Shown one piece after another: positions 6,714-13,185 of a DNA stretch of 15,430 nucleotides. The notes below the pieces were generated by a model. It was not told the DNA's origin and did not search any database. It saw only the letters and a list, made by a program, of their open reading frames with translations. This DNA is from JAQICX01 sp964441455 (GTDB lineage Bacteria; Verrucomicrobiota; Kiritimatiellia; JAQICX01), in assembly GCA_964441455.1 (NCBI GenBank), contig CAYTUX010000190.1:1-15430 (forward strand), in the 5' to 3' direction. The position numbers were made by a program, and so were the translations under genes. Positions within the stretch are counted from its first letter, which is position 1; every line of letters starts with the position of its first letter.

Positions 6714-6957
6714 TCTCTTAATTTTTCGGTTGGAGAAGAAAAAATCTGTTTTAACCAATAAAATAAGCAAATGAGAGCTTGTTTTTTTCAGTTTTGGGTG
6801 ATAAAGTTGAAAATTATATTTTAAAGGCGGGGTGAAGCACCCTGTCTTTACAGAAACCATTTGCAATCAAACATTTAGGTTTGATTTCAGCATCCGCAAC
6901 TGTAGGGTCGGGGTCCGTGACCCCGCTGAAAAAGACGTTTAACCAGAAAAATAGGGG
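6714..6957 (+). repeat. MITE-like family 1, copy C
   Basis: The left end CTCTTAATTTTTCGGTTGG and right end TTTAACCAGAAAAATAGGGG are imperfect inverted repeats. It shares ATCTGTTTTAACCAAT-like and GCATCCGCAACTGTAG blocks with A and B, but lacks the CCCAGCTACTA element. At the corresponding left slot it carries a GC palindrome (6826-6846, the reverse complement of the one in copy A). At the right slot it has CGGGGTC-CGT-GACCCCG (6909-6925). Confidence 0.55.
6901..6926. repeat. GC-rich TGTAGGG palindrome in family-1 copy C
   Basis: A perfect 7-bp hairpin, CGGGGTC-CGT-GACCCCG, follows TGTAGGGT. The 20 bases 6901-6920 are identical to the reverse complement of 9360-9379 in the folK-panB junction, so the same short element has reached two sites. 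Confidence 0.6.
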
Positions 6958-6983
6958 GATAATCAAGAAATCAAATAATATAT

Positions 6984-7012
6984 TTGCATATTTTTTGTTA
7001 TTATATTATTAT
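6984..7012 (+). promoter_or_regulatory. Probable sigma70-type promoter for dapA
   Basis: TTGCAT (6984-6989) and TATTAT (7007-7012) are spaced by 17 bp. Transcription would start near 7019 and leave a leader of about 35 nt with the ribosome-binding site AGAGGT before the dapA ATG. It lies just after the repeat cluster, so it is the likely promoter of the dapA-dapB-folK-panB run. Confidence 0.5.
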
Positions 7013-7054
7013 ATAGTATAGATTTTTTTAAACACAAACACAAAGAGGTTACAG

Positions 7055-7942
7055 ATGAATTTTCAAGGTGCATATACAGCTATTGTAACGCCTTTTAATA
7101 AAGATGGAAGTATTGATTTTGGCAAGTTCAAAGAGTTAATTGAAATACAAATTGCAGGGGATATAGATGGTATTGTTCCGGTTGGTACAACAGGAGAATC
7201 GCCAACTTTATTTACTGATGAGCATTGTGAAGTTGTTAAAAAAGCTGTTGAATATGCTGATGGCAGAATAAAAGTTATTGCCGGTGCTGGAGCTAACTCG
7301 ACAGCTGAAGCAATTGAACTTACCAAAAGAGCTATTGCTGATGGTGTTGATGGAACTTTGCAGGTTACTCCATATTACAACAAACCTACTCAAGAGGGAC
7401 TTTACAGACATTTTTCTGCCCTTGCTGATCAAGGTGGTAAGGTTATGCTTTATAATGTGCCGGGGCGTTCGGGAGTTCCTATTGAAGCAGAAACAGTTGT
7501 CAGATTATCCAAGCATGAGAACATAGTTTCGGTTAAAGAGGCGGCAGGTTCTGTGGAAAGAGTTAGTCTTTTAAAAAGCATGTGTGATATTGAAGTTATT
7601 TCAGGCGATGACACATTAGCACTTCCGATGATGACTGTTGGAGCTGTTGGTGTTGTCAGTGTTGCAGCAAATATTATTCCGGCAGTTATGTCCAAGTTGG
7701 TTCATTCAATGCTTGACGGGGAACTTGTTAAAGCTCAAAAGCTTCACAGCGAGTATTATAAATTTTTCAAGGCACTATTTTTGGAAACTAATCCTATTGG
7801 TATTAAGGCCGCAATGTCTTATGCCGGTATTATTAAAGAAGTTTATCGTTTGCCGATGTGTGAACTTAGCATTGAGCACAGCAAGATATTAAAAAAAGTT
7901 ATGATGGATATCGGGATTATTAACGATCCTGTTTATAGATAA
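7055..7942 (+). CDS. dapA: 4-hydroxy-tetrahydrodipicolinate synthase
   Basis: DapA condenses pyruvate with aspartate semialdehyde, the first committed step to diaminopimelate and lysine. The 295-residue TIM barrel shows VGTTGESPTL (43-52) with the catalytic-triad threonine region, YNVPGRSG (133-140) with Y133 and R138, and SVKEA with the Schiff-base lysine K161. Length is typical. The ATG at 7055 follows AGAGGTTAC. dapB starts 9 bp after the stop, so the two consecutive steps are co-transcribed. N-acetylneuraminate lyases share the fold, but Y133/R138 and the dapB neighbour make DapA the far better call. Confidence 0.96.
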   Translation: MNFQGAYTAIVTPFNKDGSIDFGKFKELIEIQIAGDIDGIVPVGTTGESPTLFTDEHCEVVKKAVEYADGRIKVIAGAGANSTAEAIELTKRAIADGVDGTLQVTPYYNKPTQEGLYRHFSALADQGGKVMLYNVPGRSGVPIEAETVVRLSKHENIVSVKEAAGSVERVSLLKSMCDIEVISGDDTLALPMMTVGAVGVVSVAANIIPAVMSKLVHSMLDGELVKAQKLHSEYYKFFKALFLETNPIGIKAAMSYAGIIKEVYRLPMCELSIEHSKILKKVMMDIGIINDPVYR

Positions 7943-7951
7943 AGGTTTATT

Positions 7952-8755
7952 ATGGTAAAAGTTGTTATAGTTGGTGCCGGAGGCAGAATGGGCAATGCTC
8001 TTATCAGGGCTGTTGTTTCAAAGGAAGATACAGAACTTTTTGGTGCTGTTGATTTGCCGAATCATCCTGATTTGGGCAAAGATGCAGGGGAGCTTGCAGG
8101 ATGTGGAACACAGAATGTACTGTTGACAGATAATCTTGGAGATGCTCTTGAAGGAGCGGATGTATTGATTGACTTCACTTTTCATGAAGCTGTTCCAAAC
8201 AATGTCAAGATTGCTGCAGAAAAGTTATGTGCAGTAGTTATTGGCACGACTGGTTTGACTCAAGAAGAGACAGAGGTTGTAAGGAAAGAGTCATTTAAGA
8301 TTCCAATTGTCTGTGCTCCAAACATGAGTGTTGGTGTGAATCTTCTTTTTGCTCTAACGAAAAAAGTTGCAGCGATTCTTGGTCCGGAATTTGATGCAGA
8401 GATTGTTGAGATGCATCATCGTCACAAGCAGGATGCACCTAGTGGCACAGCAATGCGGATTGCAGAGTCTCTTGCCGAGGGTCGGAAGAGGCAACTCGAT
8501 GATGTTGCCTGTTATGGTCGTAAAGGTATTACAGGAGAGCGGCCGGTTGGAGAAATAGGAATTCATACACTTCGTGGTGGAGACGTAGTTGGCGATCATG
8601 CTGTCATTTTTGCCGGAGATTCAGAACGTTTCGAGTTGACTCATAAGGCATCAAATAGAGATGTTTTTGCAAAGGGTGCTGTTTTTGCAACAACTTGGAT
8701 TAGCGATAAAAAACCAAGAATTTATGACATGCAGGATATATTAGGGCTGAATTAA
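7952..8755 (+). CDS. dapB: 4-hydroxy-tetrahydrodipicolinate reductase
   Basis: DapB reduces the product of DapA to tetrahydrodipicolinate using NAD(P)H. The 267 residues show the Rossmann motif VGAGGRMG (7-14), the IGTTGL loop (97-102), CAPNMSVGVNLLF (121-133) and the substrate-binding signature EMHHRHKQDAPSGTA (153-167) with the catalytic histidine and lysine. The closing segment LTHKASNRDVFAKGAVFAT is also typical. The start is 9 bp after dapA, with AAAGGT before the ATG. Together dapA and dapB cover two successive cytoplasmic steps toward meso-diaminopimelate, which implies a DAP-type peptidoglycan or lysine synthesis. A gap of 69 bp with no repeats separates it from folK. Confidence 0.97.
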   Translation: MVKVVIVGAGGRMGNALIRAVVSKEDTELFGAVDLPNHPDLGKDAGELAGCGTQNVLLTDNLGDALEGADVLIDFTFHEAVPNNVKIAAEKLCAVVIGTTGLTQEETEVVRKESFKIPIVCAPNMSVGVNLLFALTKKVAAILGPEFDAEIVEMHHRHKQDAPSGTAMRIAESLAEGRKRQLDDVACYGRKGITGERPVGEIGIHTLRGGDVVGDHAVIFAGDSERFELTHKASNRDVFAKGAVFATTWISDKKPRIYDMQDILGLN

Positions 8756-8824
8756 TGATTTCGTTTGTTAGGTGATTGGTTTGTTGCAGTTATTATTTTA
8801 TGACTATCAGCAATTTGGAGTTTT

Positions 8825-9349
8825 ATGAAAAAGCTTACAGAAATTGGTTTGAGTCTAGGATCAAATATGGGAGATCGACTTGCCAATTTAAATTCAGCCT
8901 GTGAGGATCTTAATCGTTATGAAGGAATAACTGTTGTTTCAAAATCTCGAATTTATGAGACCGAGCCTGTTGGTGTGGAGGATAAATATCAATATGCGTT
9001 ATATTATAATGCATTTGTTGTAATAAAAACAGTTTTATCTCTTTCTTCTCTTTTAGATGTTACTAAGAAACTTGAAAATAATTATGGAAGAGATCTTTGT
9101 TCTGAGAAGAATTCTCCAAGACCTTTAGATATTGATATAATATATGTAGGAGACTTAACGTTTAATAGAGACAAGATTAAAGTTCCGCATGAGAGGTGGT
9201 ATGAGAGACGTTTTGTTGTTCAGCCGTTAGTTGATGTCCGTCCCGATATTATAATACCAGGACAGTCAGAAACAGCAGAGCAGATTTTAAAAAAACTTCC
9301 AGAAGAGCCTTATGTAAGGTATGCTGAAGAAACATCAGGTAAATTTTAA
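8825..9349 (+). CDS. folK: 2-amino-4-hydroxy-6-hydroxymethyldihydropteridine pyrophosphokinase (HPPK)
   Basis: FolK transfers pyrophosphate from ATP to 6-hydroxymethyl-dihydropterin in folate synthesis. The 174-residue protein shows GLSLGSNMGDR (8-18), SRIYETEPVG (41-50) and the PROSITE-type block GRDLCSEKNSPRPLDIDIIY (88-107) with D102 and D104 as Mg ligands. Length is usual for a single-domain FolK. TTTGGAG precedes the ATG. The last 31 bp of the gene region (9320-9350) are repeated exactly at 9386-9416. The reading frame of folK ends inside the first copy and is not altered by the duplication, so the enzyme should be intact. Confidence 0.93.
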   Translation: MKKLTEIGLSLGSNMGDRLANLNSACEDLNRYEGITVVSKSRIYETEPVGVEDKYQYALYYNAFVVIKTVLSLSSLLDVTKKLENNYGRDLCSEKNSPRPLDIDIIYVGDLTFNRDKIKVPHERWYERRFVVQPLVDVRPDIIIPGQSETAEQILKKLPEEPYVRYAEETSGKF

Positions 9350-9416
9350 TCTGGCGGGTTCACGGACCCCGACCCTACAAAACATTATGCTGAAGAAACA
9401 TCAGGTAAATTTTAAT
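9320..9416 (+). repeat. 31-bp direct repeats flanking a 35-bp palindrome insertion
   Basis: Positions 9320-9350 and 9386-9416 are identical over 31 bp and cover the end of folK including its stop codon. The 35 bp between (9351-9385) contain, in reverse orientation, the TGTAGGGTCGGGGTCCGTGA palindrome also found at 6901-6920. Removing one copy plus the insert restores a layout in which folK stops 1 bp before the panB ATG. The second copy supplies the AGGT ribosome-binding region of panB. Confidence 0.85.
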
Positions 9417-10205
9417 ATGAAAAGAACAGTAAATACAATTAGAGACTTTAAAGGCAAAGAGAAGATATCAGTTCTTACTGCATATGATTATTCCACAGCC
9501 TTGATTGTTGATGAAAGTGACATTGACATAATATTGGTTGGAGACTCTCTCGCAATGACCATGATGGGTTTGGATTCAACGTTACCTGTTTCAATGGAAG
9601 TAATGCTTCATCATACAAAATGTGTTACAAGAGCCGTTGAGAATGCTCTTGTTGTTGCTGATATGCCTTTTATGTCTTATCATGTTTCTGTTGAGCAGGC
9701 AATTACTAATGCCGGTCGTTTTTTACAGGAAGCGGATGCAGATGCTGTAAAGATTGAGGGTGGAGCAGTAAGGTTGGAGACAATCAAAAAACTTACACAG
9801 AATGATATTCCGGTATTAGGACATATTGGTTTAACGCCACAAAGTGTTAAAACTATGGGTTTTAAGGTTCAGGGAAAGAAATCTGAAGATGCATTGAAAT
9901 TAATTGAAGCTGCAATAGCGATTCAGGATGCCGGAGCATTTGCATTGGTTCTTGAGTGTGTTCCATCCGGACTTGCCAAGGATATATCTGAACAGTTATT
10001 CATTCCTACTATTGGTATTGGTGCCGGAGTTCATTGTGATGGGCAGGTTCTTGTTTACCATGATATGCTAGGCATGTATCCGAAACTTACTCCTAAGTTT
10101 ATAAAAAAGTATGATGAAATCGGTGAAAAGATGAAAAATGCTTTTAAAGAGTATAGTAAAGAAGTTAAGACAGGTGAATTTCCGGAAGATAAACATTCTT
10201 TTTAG
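9417..10205 (+). CDS. panB: 3-methyl-2-oxobutanoate hydroxymethyltransferase
   Basis: PanB makes ketopantoate from 2-oxoisovalerate and methylene-tetrahydrofolate, the first committed step to pantothenate and CoA. From the ATG at 9417 the protein is 262 residues, the normal length. Key segments are LTAYDY (20-25), VGDSLAM (41-47) with Mg ligand D43, ADMPFMSY (81-88) with D82, VKIEGG (111-116), GHIGLTPQS (135-143), E180 as the expected general base, and GIGAG (200-204). An upstream ATG at 9321 would add 32 residues encoded by the duplicated folK tail plus the repeat insert. That extension has no family counterpart, so I reject it. AGGT about 10 nt upstream sits in the duplicated segment. Use of a folate cofactor makes its position after folK sensible. 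Confidence 0.95.
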   Translation: MKRTVNTIRDFKGKEKISVLTAYDYSTALIVDESDIDIILVGDSLAMTMMGLDSTLPVSMEVMLHHTKCVTRAVENALVVADMPFMSYHVSVEQAITNAGRFLQEADADAVKIEGGAVRLETIKKLTQNDIPVLGHIGLTPQSVKTMGFKVQGKKSEDALKLIEAAIAIQDAGAFALVLECVPSGLAKDISEQLFIPTIGIGAGVHCDGQVLVYHDMLGMYPKLTPKFIKKYDEIGEKMKNAFKEYSKEVKTGEFPEDKHSF

Positions 10206-10213
10206 TTTATCTT
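10186..10213 (+). terminator. Hairpin at the end of panB, possible weak terminator or attenuator
   Basis: AAGATAAAC (10186-10194) and GTTTATCTT (10205-10213) are perfect 9-bp inverted repeats with a 10-nt T-rich loop, spanning the panB stop codon. Only a short, broken T stretch follows, so termination would be partial at best. It could separate panB from msrBA, which starts 36 bp later. Confidence 0.3.
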
Positions 10214-10248
10214 TATGTGTTACTTGTCAATAAAAAGAAGGATCAATT

Positions 10249-11175
10249 ATGAAGTTTTTTATTCCATTGATTTTGGTATTTGTTTTATTATTATGTCTTG
10301 CTAACTCAAAAAAGAAAGAGGTAGCCGTCATGCCGCAAAGAGATTTGTCTGAAACAGAAAAAAAGATTATCATAGAAAAGGGTACAGAACGTCCATTTAC
10401 CGGAAAGCATTTGGCGAACAAAGATAAGGGTATTTATAGCTGTAGAAACTGTGGTGCTGATTTATATAAATCAGATGACAAATTTGAGTCACATTGTGGA
10501 TGGCCATCTTTTGATGACGAAATTGATGGTGCAGTTAAGAGAACAGTAGATGCAGATGGAATGCGTACAGAAATAACATGTGCAAACTGTGGTGCACATC
10601 TTGGTCATGTTTTTGAGGGTGAACAATTGACCGAAAAGAATTTGAGGCATTGTGTTAACTCTATTAGTCTTGATTTTACCCCGGTTGATTGGAAGCCTAA
10701 GAAAGCATATTTTGCAGGGGGATGTTTTTGGGGTGTTGAATATTATATGCAGAAATTGTCTGGAGTTATATCTGTTGTTTCCGGTTACAGTGGTGGTACG
10801 GTTGAAAATCCAACTTATCAACAGGTTTGTTCCGGTCAGACAGGACATCTTGAAGTGGTAGAGGTTAAATATAATCCATACAAAGTAACATTCGAAGAGT
10901 TGACCAAAAGATTTCTTGAAATACATGATCCGACTCAGTCAAATGGTCAGGGACCTGATATCGGCAGCCAATATCTTTCTGCAATTTTTTATAGTACAGA
11001 AGAAGAGCAGAAAACAGCTAATCAACTTTTAGATCTTCTTAGAGAGAGAGAAATTAAACCGGCTACCAAGGTTATTAAGTTTGATAAGTTCTGGAAGGCT
11101 GAAGATTATCATCAGGATTATTACAATAGAAAAGGTTCTTTGCCTTATTGTCATAGTTATAAGAAATTGTTCTGA
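10249..11175 (+). CDS. msrBA: Exported bifunctional methionine sulfoxide reductase, MsrB-MsrA fusion
   Basis: A 308-residue fusion in B-then-A order that reduces both R- and S-methionine sulfoxide in proteins. An N-terminal hydrophobic segment (about 3-18) followed by KKK looks like a signal peptide or membrane anchor, so it probably works outside the cytoplasm. The MsrB domain (about 30-145) has zinc cysteines C65, C68, C111 and C114, the ESHCGWPSF block (80-88), and the catalytic cysteine C135 in RHCVNSISLDF. The MsrA domain (about 152-305) has GGCFWGVEYY with catalytic C159, SGYSGG (178-183), GHLEVVEV (199-206) and EDYHQDYY. A cysteine in LPYCHSY near the C-terminus may be the resolving residue. 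AAGAAGGATC precedes the ATG. It lies 43 bp after panB and may be read from the same message. Confidence 0.94.
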   Translation: MKFFIPLILVFVLLLCLANSKKKEVAVMPQRDLSETEKKIIIEKGTERPFTGKHLANKDKGIYSCRNCGADLYKSDDKFESHCGWPSFDDEIDGAVKRTVDADGMRTEITCANCGAHLGHVFEGEQLTEKNLRHCVNSISLDFTPVDWKPKKAYFAGGCFWGVEYYMQKLSGVISVVSGYSGGTVENPTYQQVCSGQTGHLEVVEVKYNPYKVTFEELTKRFLEIHDPTQSNGQGPDIGSQYLSAIFYSTEEEQKTANQLLDLLREREIKPATKVIKFDKFWKAEDYHQDYYNRKGSLPYCHSYKKLF

Positions 11176-11184
11176 TTTTTTTTT
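11162..11184 (+). terminator. Weak terminator candidate after msrBA
   Basis: AGAA-ATTG-TTCT forms a 4-bp stem at the very end of msrBA, followed almost at once by a run of nine T. The T run is good but the stem is too short to be convincing. Confidence 0.25.
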
Positions 11185-11218
11185 ATTCTCCATACAAAAG
11201 TTAAAGAAAATAAAATTA

Positions 11219-11339
11219 ACCATGAAGAACTTGAAGAAAATGAAGGTTAAAAAAATCGAAGATTTCCAGAAAAGCCATTATGAAAATTTAATTATGATTC
11301 TGAAAAATGAGACTTCAATTACTTCATTAACTTCATAGC
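11219..11339. repeat. Degenerate inverted-repeat element, about 120 bp
   Basis: The left arm (from about 11220) reads CATGAAGAACTTGAAGAAAA and continues TGAAGG. The reverse complement of the right arm (ending about 11338) reads TATGAAGTTAATGAAGTAAT and continues TGAAG. The two agree at roughly 70 percent by eye. A frame of 38 codons starting at 11222 runs across it but has no ribosome-binding site, so I treat this as a decayed palindromic element, not a gene. Confidence 0.35.
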
Positions 11340-11362
11340 AGAAAACAATAACTTTAACAAAT

Positions 11363-11410
11363 GAGTGCACACTATTCCCAGCCGCTGGCGCGTCTAGGAA
11401 AGTGTGACTC
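11363..11410. other. Long hairpin between msrBA and tRNA-Ser
   Basis: GAGT, CACACT and TTCC (11363-11378) pair with GGAA, AGTGTG and ACTC (11397-11410), with single-base bulges. This gives 14 base pairs around a GC-rich loop that contains GCCGCTGGC. No T tract follows on either strand, so it is not a standard terminator. The segment 11363-11460 is markedly richer in GC than its surroundings and looks imported or repetitive. I see nothing else in 11461-11549. Confidence 0.45.
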
Positions 11411-11549
11411 TAACGATCTGTTTCATCTGTTACGCGTATAAACTCCACTCGGCACACAATAATAAATTCTGAAAATGTATAATAGAAGGTTTAAAGCTGC
11501 AGGCATTAATTACCTATAATAGGGAATTATTTTCTTTCTGAAAATGTAA

Positions 11550-11637
11550 TGGCGGAGGGGGAGGGATTTGAACCCCCGGATACTTGCGCATCGCCGGTTT
11601 TCAAGACCGGTGCTTTCAGCCACTCAGCCACCCCTCC
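11550..11637 (-). tRNA. tRNA-Ser (anticodon UGA)
   Basis: On the minus strand the sequence begins GGAGGGGTGGCTGAGTGG and ends CCCCTCC followed by discriminator G and an encoded CCA. The anticodon stem CCGGT/ACCGG encloses the loop CTTGAAA, giving anticodon TGA, which reads UCA and related serine codons. A long variable arm follows the anticodon stem, as required for class II tRNA-Ser. The T-arm region GGGGGTTCAAATCCC is intact. The total is 88 nt including CCA. Confidence 0.97.
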
Positions 11638-11666
11638 GCATAGAGATATTTTTTAAAACAGCGTGT

Positions 11667-11695
11667 AAGATATAAAAAAACATCATCTAAGTCAA
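11667..11695 (-). promoter_or_regulatory. Probable promoter of tRNA-Ser
   Basis: On the minus strand TTGACT (11690-11695) and TATCTT (11667-11672) are separated by exactly 17 bp. Transcription would start near 11660, about 20-25 nt before the mature tRNA 5' end. Confidence 0.55.
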
Positions 11696-11722
11696 TAAAA
11701 ATATGTGTTAAAATTTATTTTA

Positions 11723-11739
11723 CTTGTTTTTCTGGTTAA
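11723..11739 (+). repeat. Family-1 terminal fragment
   Basis: CTTGTTTTTCTGGTTAA is identical to 6072-6088 and related to the family-1 ends. On the minus strand the sequence running into it, CCCCGCCGACCGAAAAGG then GCATTTAACCAGAAAAAC, has the GC-arm plus right-end layout of copies A and C. This is therefore probably a right-end remnant in reverse orientation, about 65 bp from the end of the zinc-ribbon gene. Confidence 0.4.
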
Positions 11740-11804
11740 ATGCCCTTTTCGGTCGGCGGGGATGTTGATAGCATCGTGGATTTCTTGATTGAGAGATCCT
11801 ATAC

Positions 11805-12017
11805 TCATGCAAGTGAGCTAATGACAAATAATATGATGCCAAGGATTAGGAGGACAGCGACTACAAAGAAAAAGAAACGAAGAGGATCCTTGGTGTTTAT
11901 GGCTCTCCATTTTGCTTTTTTTTCATCAGATTTTTTAATCGGTTCCTCACACTCTGGACAGGTTGTCGCATTGGATGAGACATCTTTTTTACACTCAGGA
12001 CATTTAATTAACGACAT
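11805..12017 (-). CDS. Small zinc-ribbon protein with C-terminal membrane anchor
   Basis: A 70-residue protein starting MSLIKCPECK. Two CPEC knuckles (C6/C9 and C20/C23) form a predicted zinc ribbon. A charged linker (about 25-47) is followed by a single strongly hydrophobic segment at about 48-68, ending in SSLA. It should be tail-anchored with the zinc ribbon in the cytoplasm. I chose the ATG at 12017 because AAGAGAA lies about 8 nt upstream. A TTG at 12068 would add 17 lysine-rich residues with no support. The function is unknown: zinc_ribbon-plus-TM proteins of this kind are common and mostly uncharacterised. It follows the ROK gene on the same strand after about 70 bp, so co-transcription is possible. 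A plus-strand frame over the same region is its shadow. Confidence 0.75.
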   Translation of the reverse strand: MSLIKCPECKKDVSSNATTCPECEEPIKKSDEKKAKWRAINTKDPLRFFFFVVAVLLILGIILFVISSLA

Positions 12018-12087
12018 ATTTCGGTTCTCTTTCTTTTTTTTAGAACAATTATTATAAACTGTTCGCAAATAATTTTAGTATTTTGTA

Positions 12088-13014
12088 TTACAACTTTTCA
12101 TGATTCAAAGCAGGTGCTATTGCAGAATAATCCTGTAATTTTCTGCCCAAGCCGGCCGGCATAATCTTGCATGATTTAGCTGTATCCGGTAAGACCTCGT
12201 CATTAAAAACTTTTTTTACTTTATCGATCCAAGTGTTTCCTAAATGCAATGCCAGGCTTCCGAGTATAATTATTTCGGGGTAAAGCATATCTGCAATCAG
12301 AGCACAAGCCCGACCAACGGAATTAGCATTGATTTCAATTACCTTGTTAGCTTCTTTGTGACCAATTTTGGCAAGTTTGCTAATTTCTTCTGGAGGAGGA
12401 GGGGATGTCCAAATTTCAGGAAATTTCCATGCTGCAATTTTGCCAATTGCACTTCCTGAGCACAATGATTCATAGCAGCCTTCTTTCCCAAAAGCCTTTG
12501 GACCTTGATCAGCAAGCCTTGCATGACCTATTTCGCAGTTGTGTCCTTGAGCCCCGTAATATATTTGCCCGTTGATAACCAATCCCATGCCGAAACCGGT
12601 ACCACAAGTCAGATAGACCAAGCTTTGCGTATTTTTTCCGGTCCCCCAGTAATATTCAGCAAGCGCACACGCCCCTGCATCATGATCGATATAAACAGGT
12701 AGTTTAAACTTTTCTTCAAGCATCTTTTTTAATGGTATTTTATCCCATCCGGGTAAATTTGGAGGCGATAAAATAATGCCATTTTTTGCATCAAGAGGAC
12801 CACCTATAGAGACACCAATTGCTTCAATTTGAGGGTGTTTTACAATCATTATATTAATTTTATCAACAATTGTATTAAACATCCGGTTAAACCCCGCGAC
12901 TGTTTTTGACGGCCATTCTAGACGATCAATCATGATACCATTGAAATCGCCAACAATGACGGCAGATTTTGTTCCCCCAACATCAAGTCCAAGATATATT
13001 TTCATGTTTTTCAT
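12088..13014 (-). CDS. ROK-family sugar kinase (glucokinase-like), substrate uncertain
   Basis: The 308-residue protein has the ASKHA/ROK fold markers: the phosphate loop LGLDVGGTKSAV (8-19), VSIGGPLD (68-75), catalytic D112 in IDHDAGACALAEYYWG, and LTCGTGFGMGLVINGQIYYG (135-154). EIGH (161-164) is the usual sugar and metal-binding turn. No N-terminal DNA-binding helix-turn-helix is present, so it is a kinase, not a NagC/XylR-type repressor. The zinc motif CxCGxxGCxE is eroded to KAFGKEGCYE (173-182), keeping only the last cysteine (C180). The usual Asn before the catalytic Asp pair is His (H111). The start could be M1 (13014) or M4 (13005); neither has a strong ribosome-binding site. It lies 171 bp downstream of the UxaE gene on the same strand, which suggests a sugar-catabolic role. 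Confidence 0.85.
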   Translation of the reverse strand: MKNMKIYLGLDVGGTKSAVIVGDFNGIMIDRLEWPSKTVAGFNRMFNTIVDKINIMIVKHPQIEAIGVSIGGPLDAKNGIILSPPNLPGWDKIPLKKMLEEKFKLPVYIDHDAGACALAEYYWGTGKNTQSLVYLTCGTGFGMGLVINGQIYYGAQGHNCEIGHARLADQGPKAFGKEGCYESLCSGSAIGKIAAWKFPEIWTSPPPPEEISKLAKIGHKEANKVIEINANSVGRACALIADMLYPEIIILGSLALHLGNTWIDKVKKVFNDEVLPDTAKSCKIMPAGLGRKLQDYSAIAPALNHEKL

Positions 13015-13185
13015 ACTGTTTTAATCTTAATTGTTAAATTTCTTAGTAAATATTAAGATTAGTTAAATTATACTTTATTTTTATATTTATGTGCGTCAAT
13101 TAACAAAGTAAATGCACCCCCTCTGAAACTATCAACGTCACATTTTTCATACAATTTTTGACAATATCTATATTTTTTTGCACTT

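Noticed and set aside
6463..6866. Two frames (plus 6463-6654 and minus 6651-6866)
   Set aside because: Both are made entirely of repeat copies B and C, have no ribosome-binding sites and no protein-like composition.
9321..9416. N-terminal extension of panB starting at ATG 9321
   Set aside because: It is translated from the duplicated folK tail and the repeat insert, repeats its own sequence, and has no counterpart in PanB. ATG 9417 gives the normal length.
10489..10926. 145-codon minus-strand frame inside msrBA
   Set aside because: It is antisense to a clearly coding gene with intact motifs and has low-complexity composition.
11740..12057. Plus-strand frame of 105 codons
   Set aside because: It lies antisense to the zinc-ribbon gene, whose CPEC motifs, membrane segment and ribosome-binding site support the minus strand.
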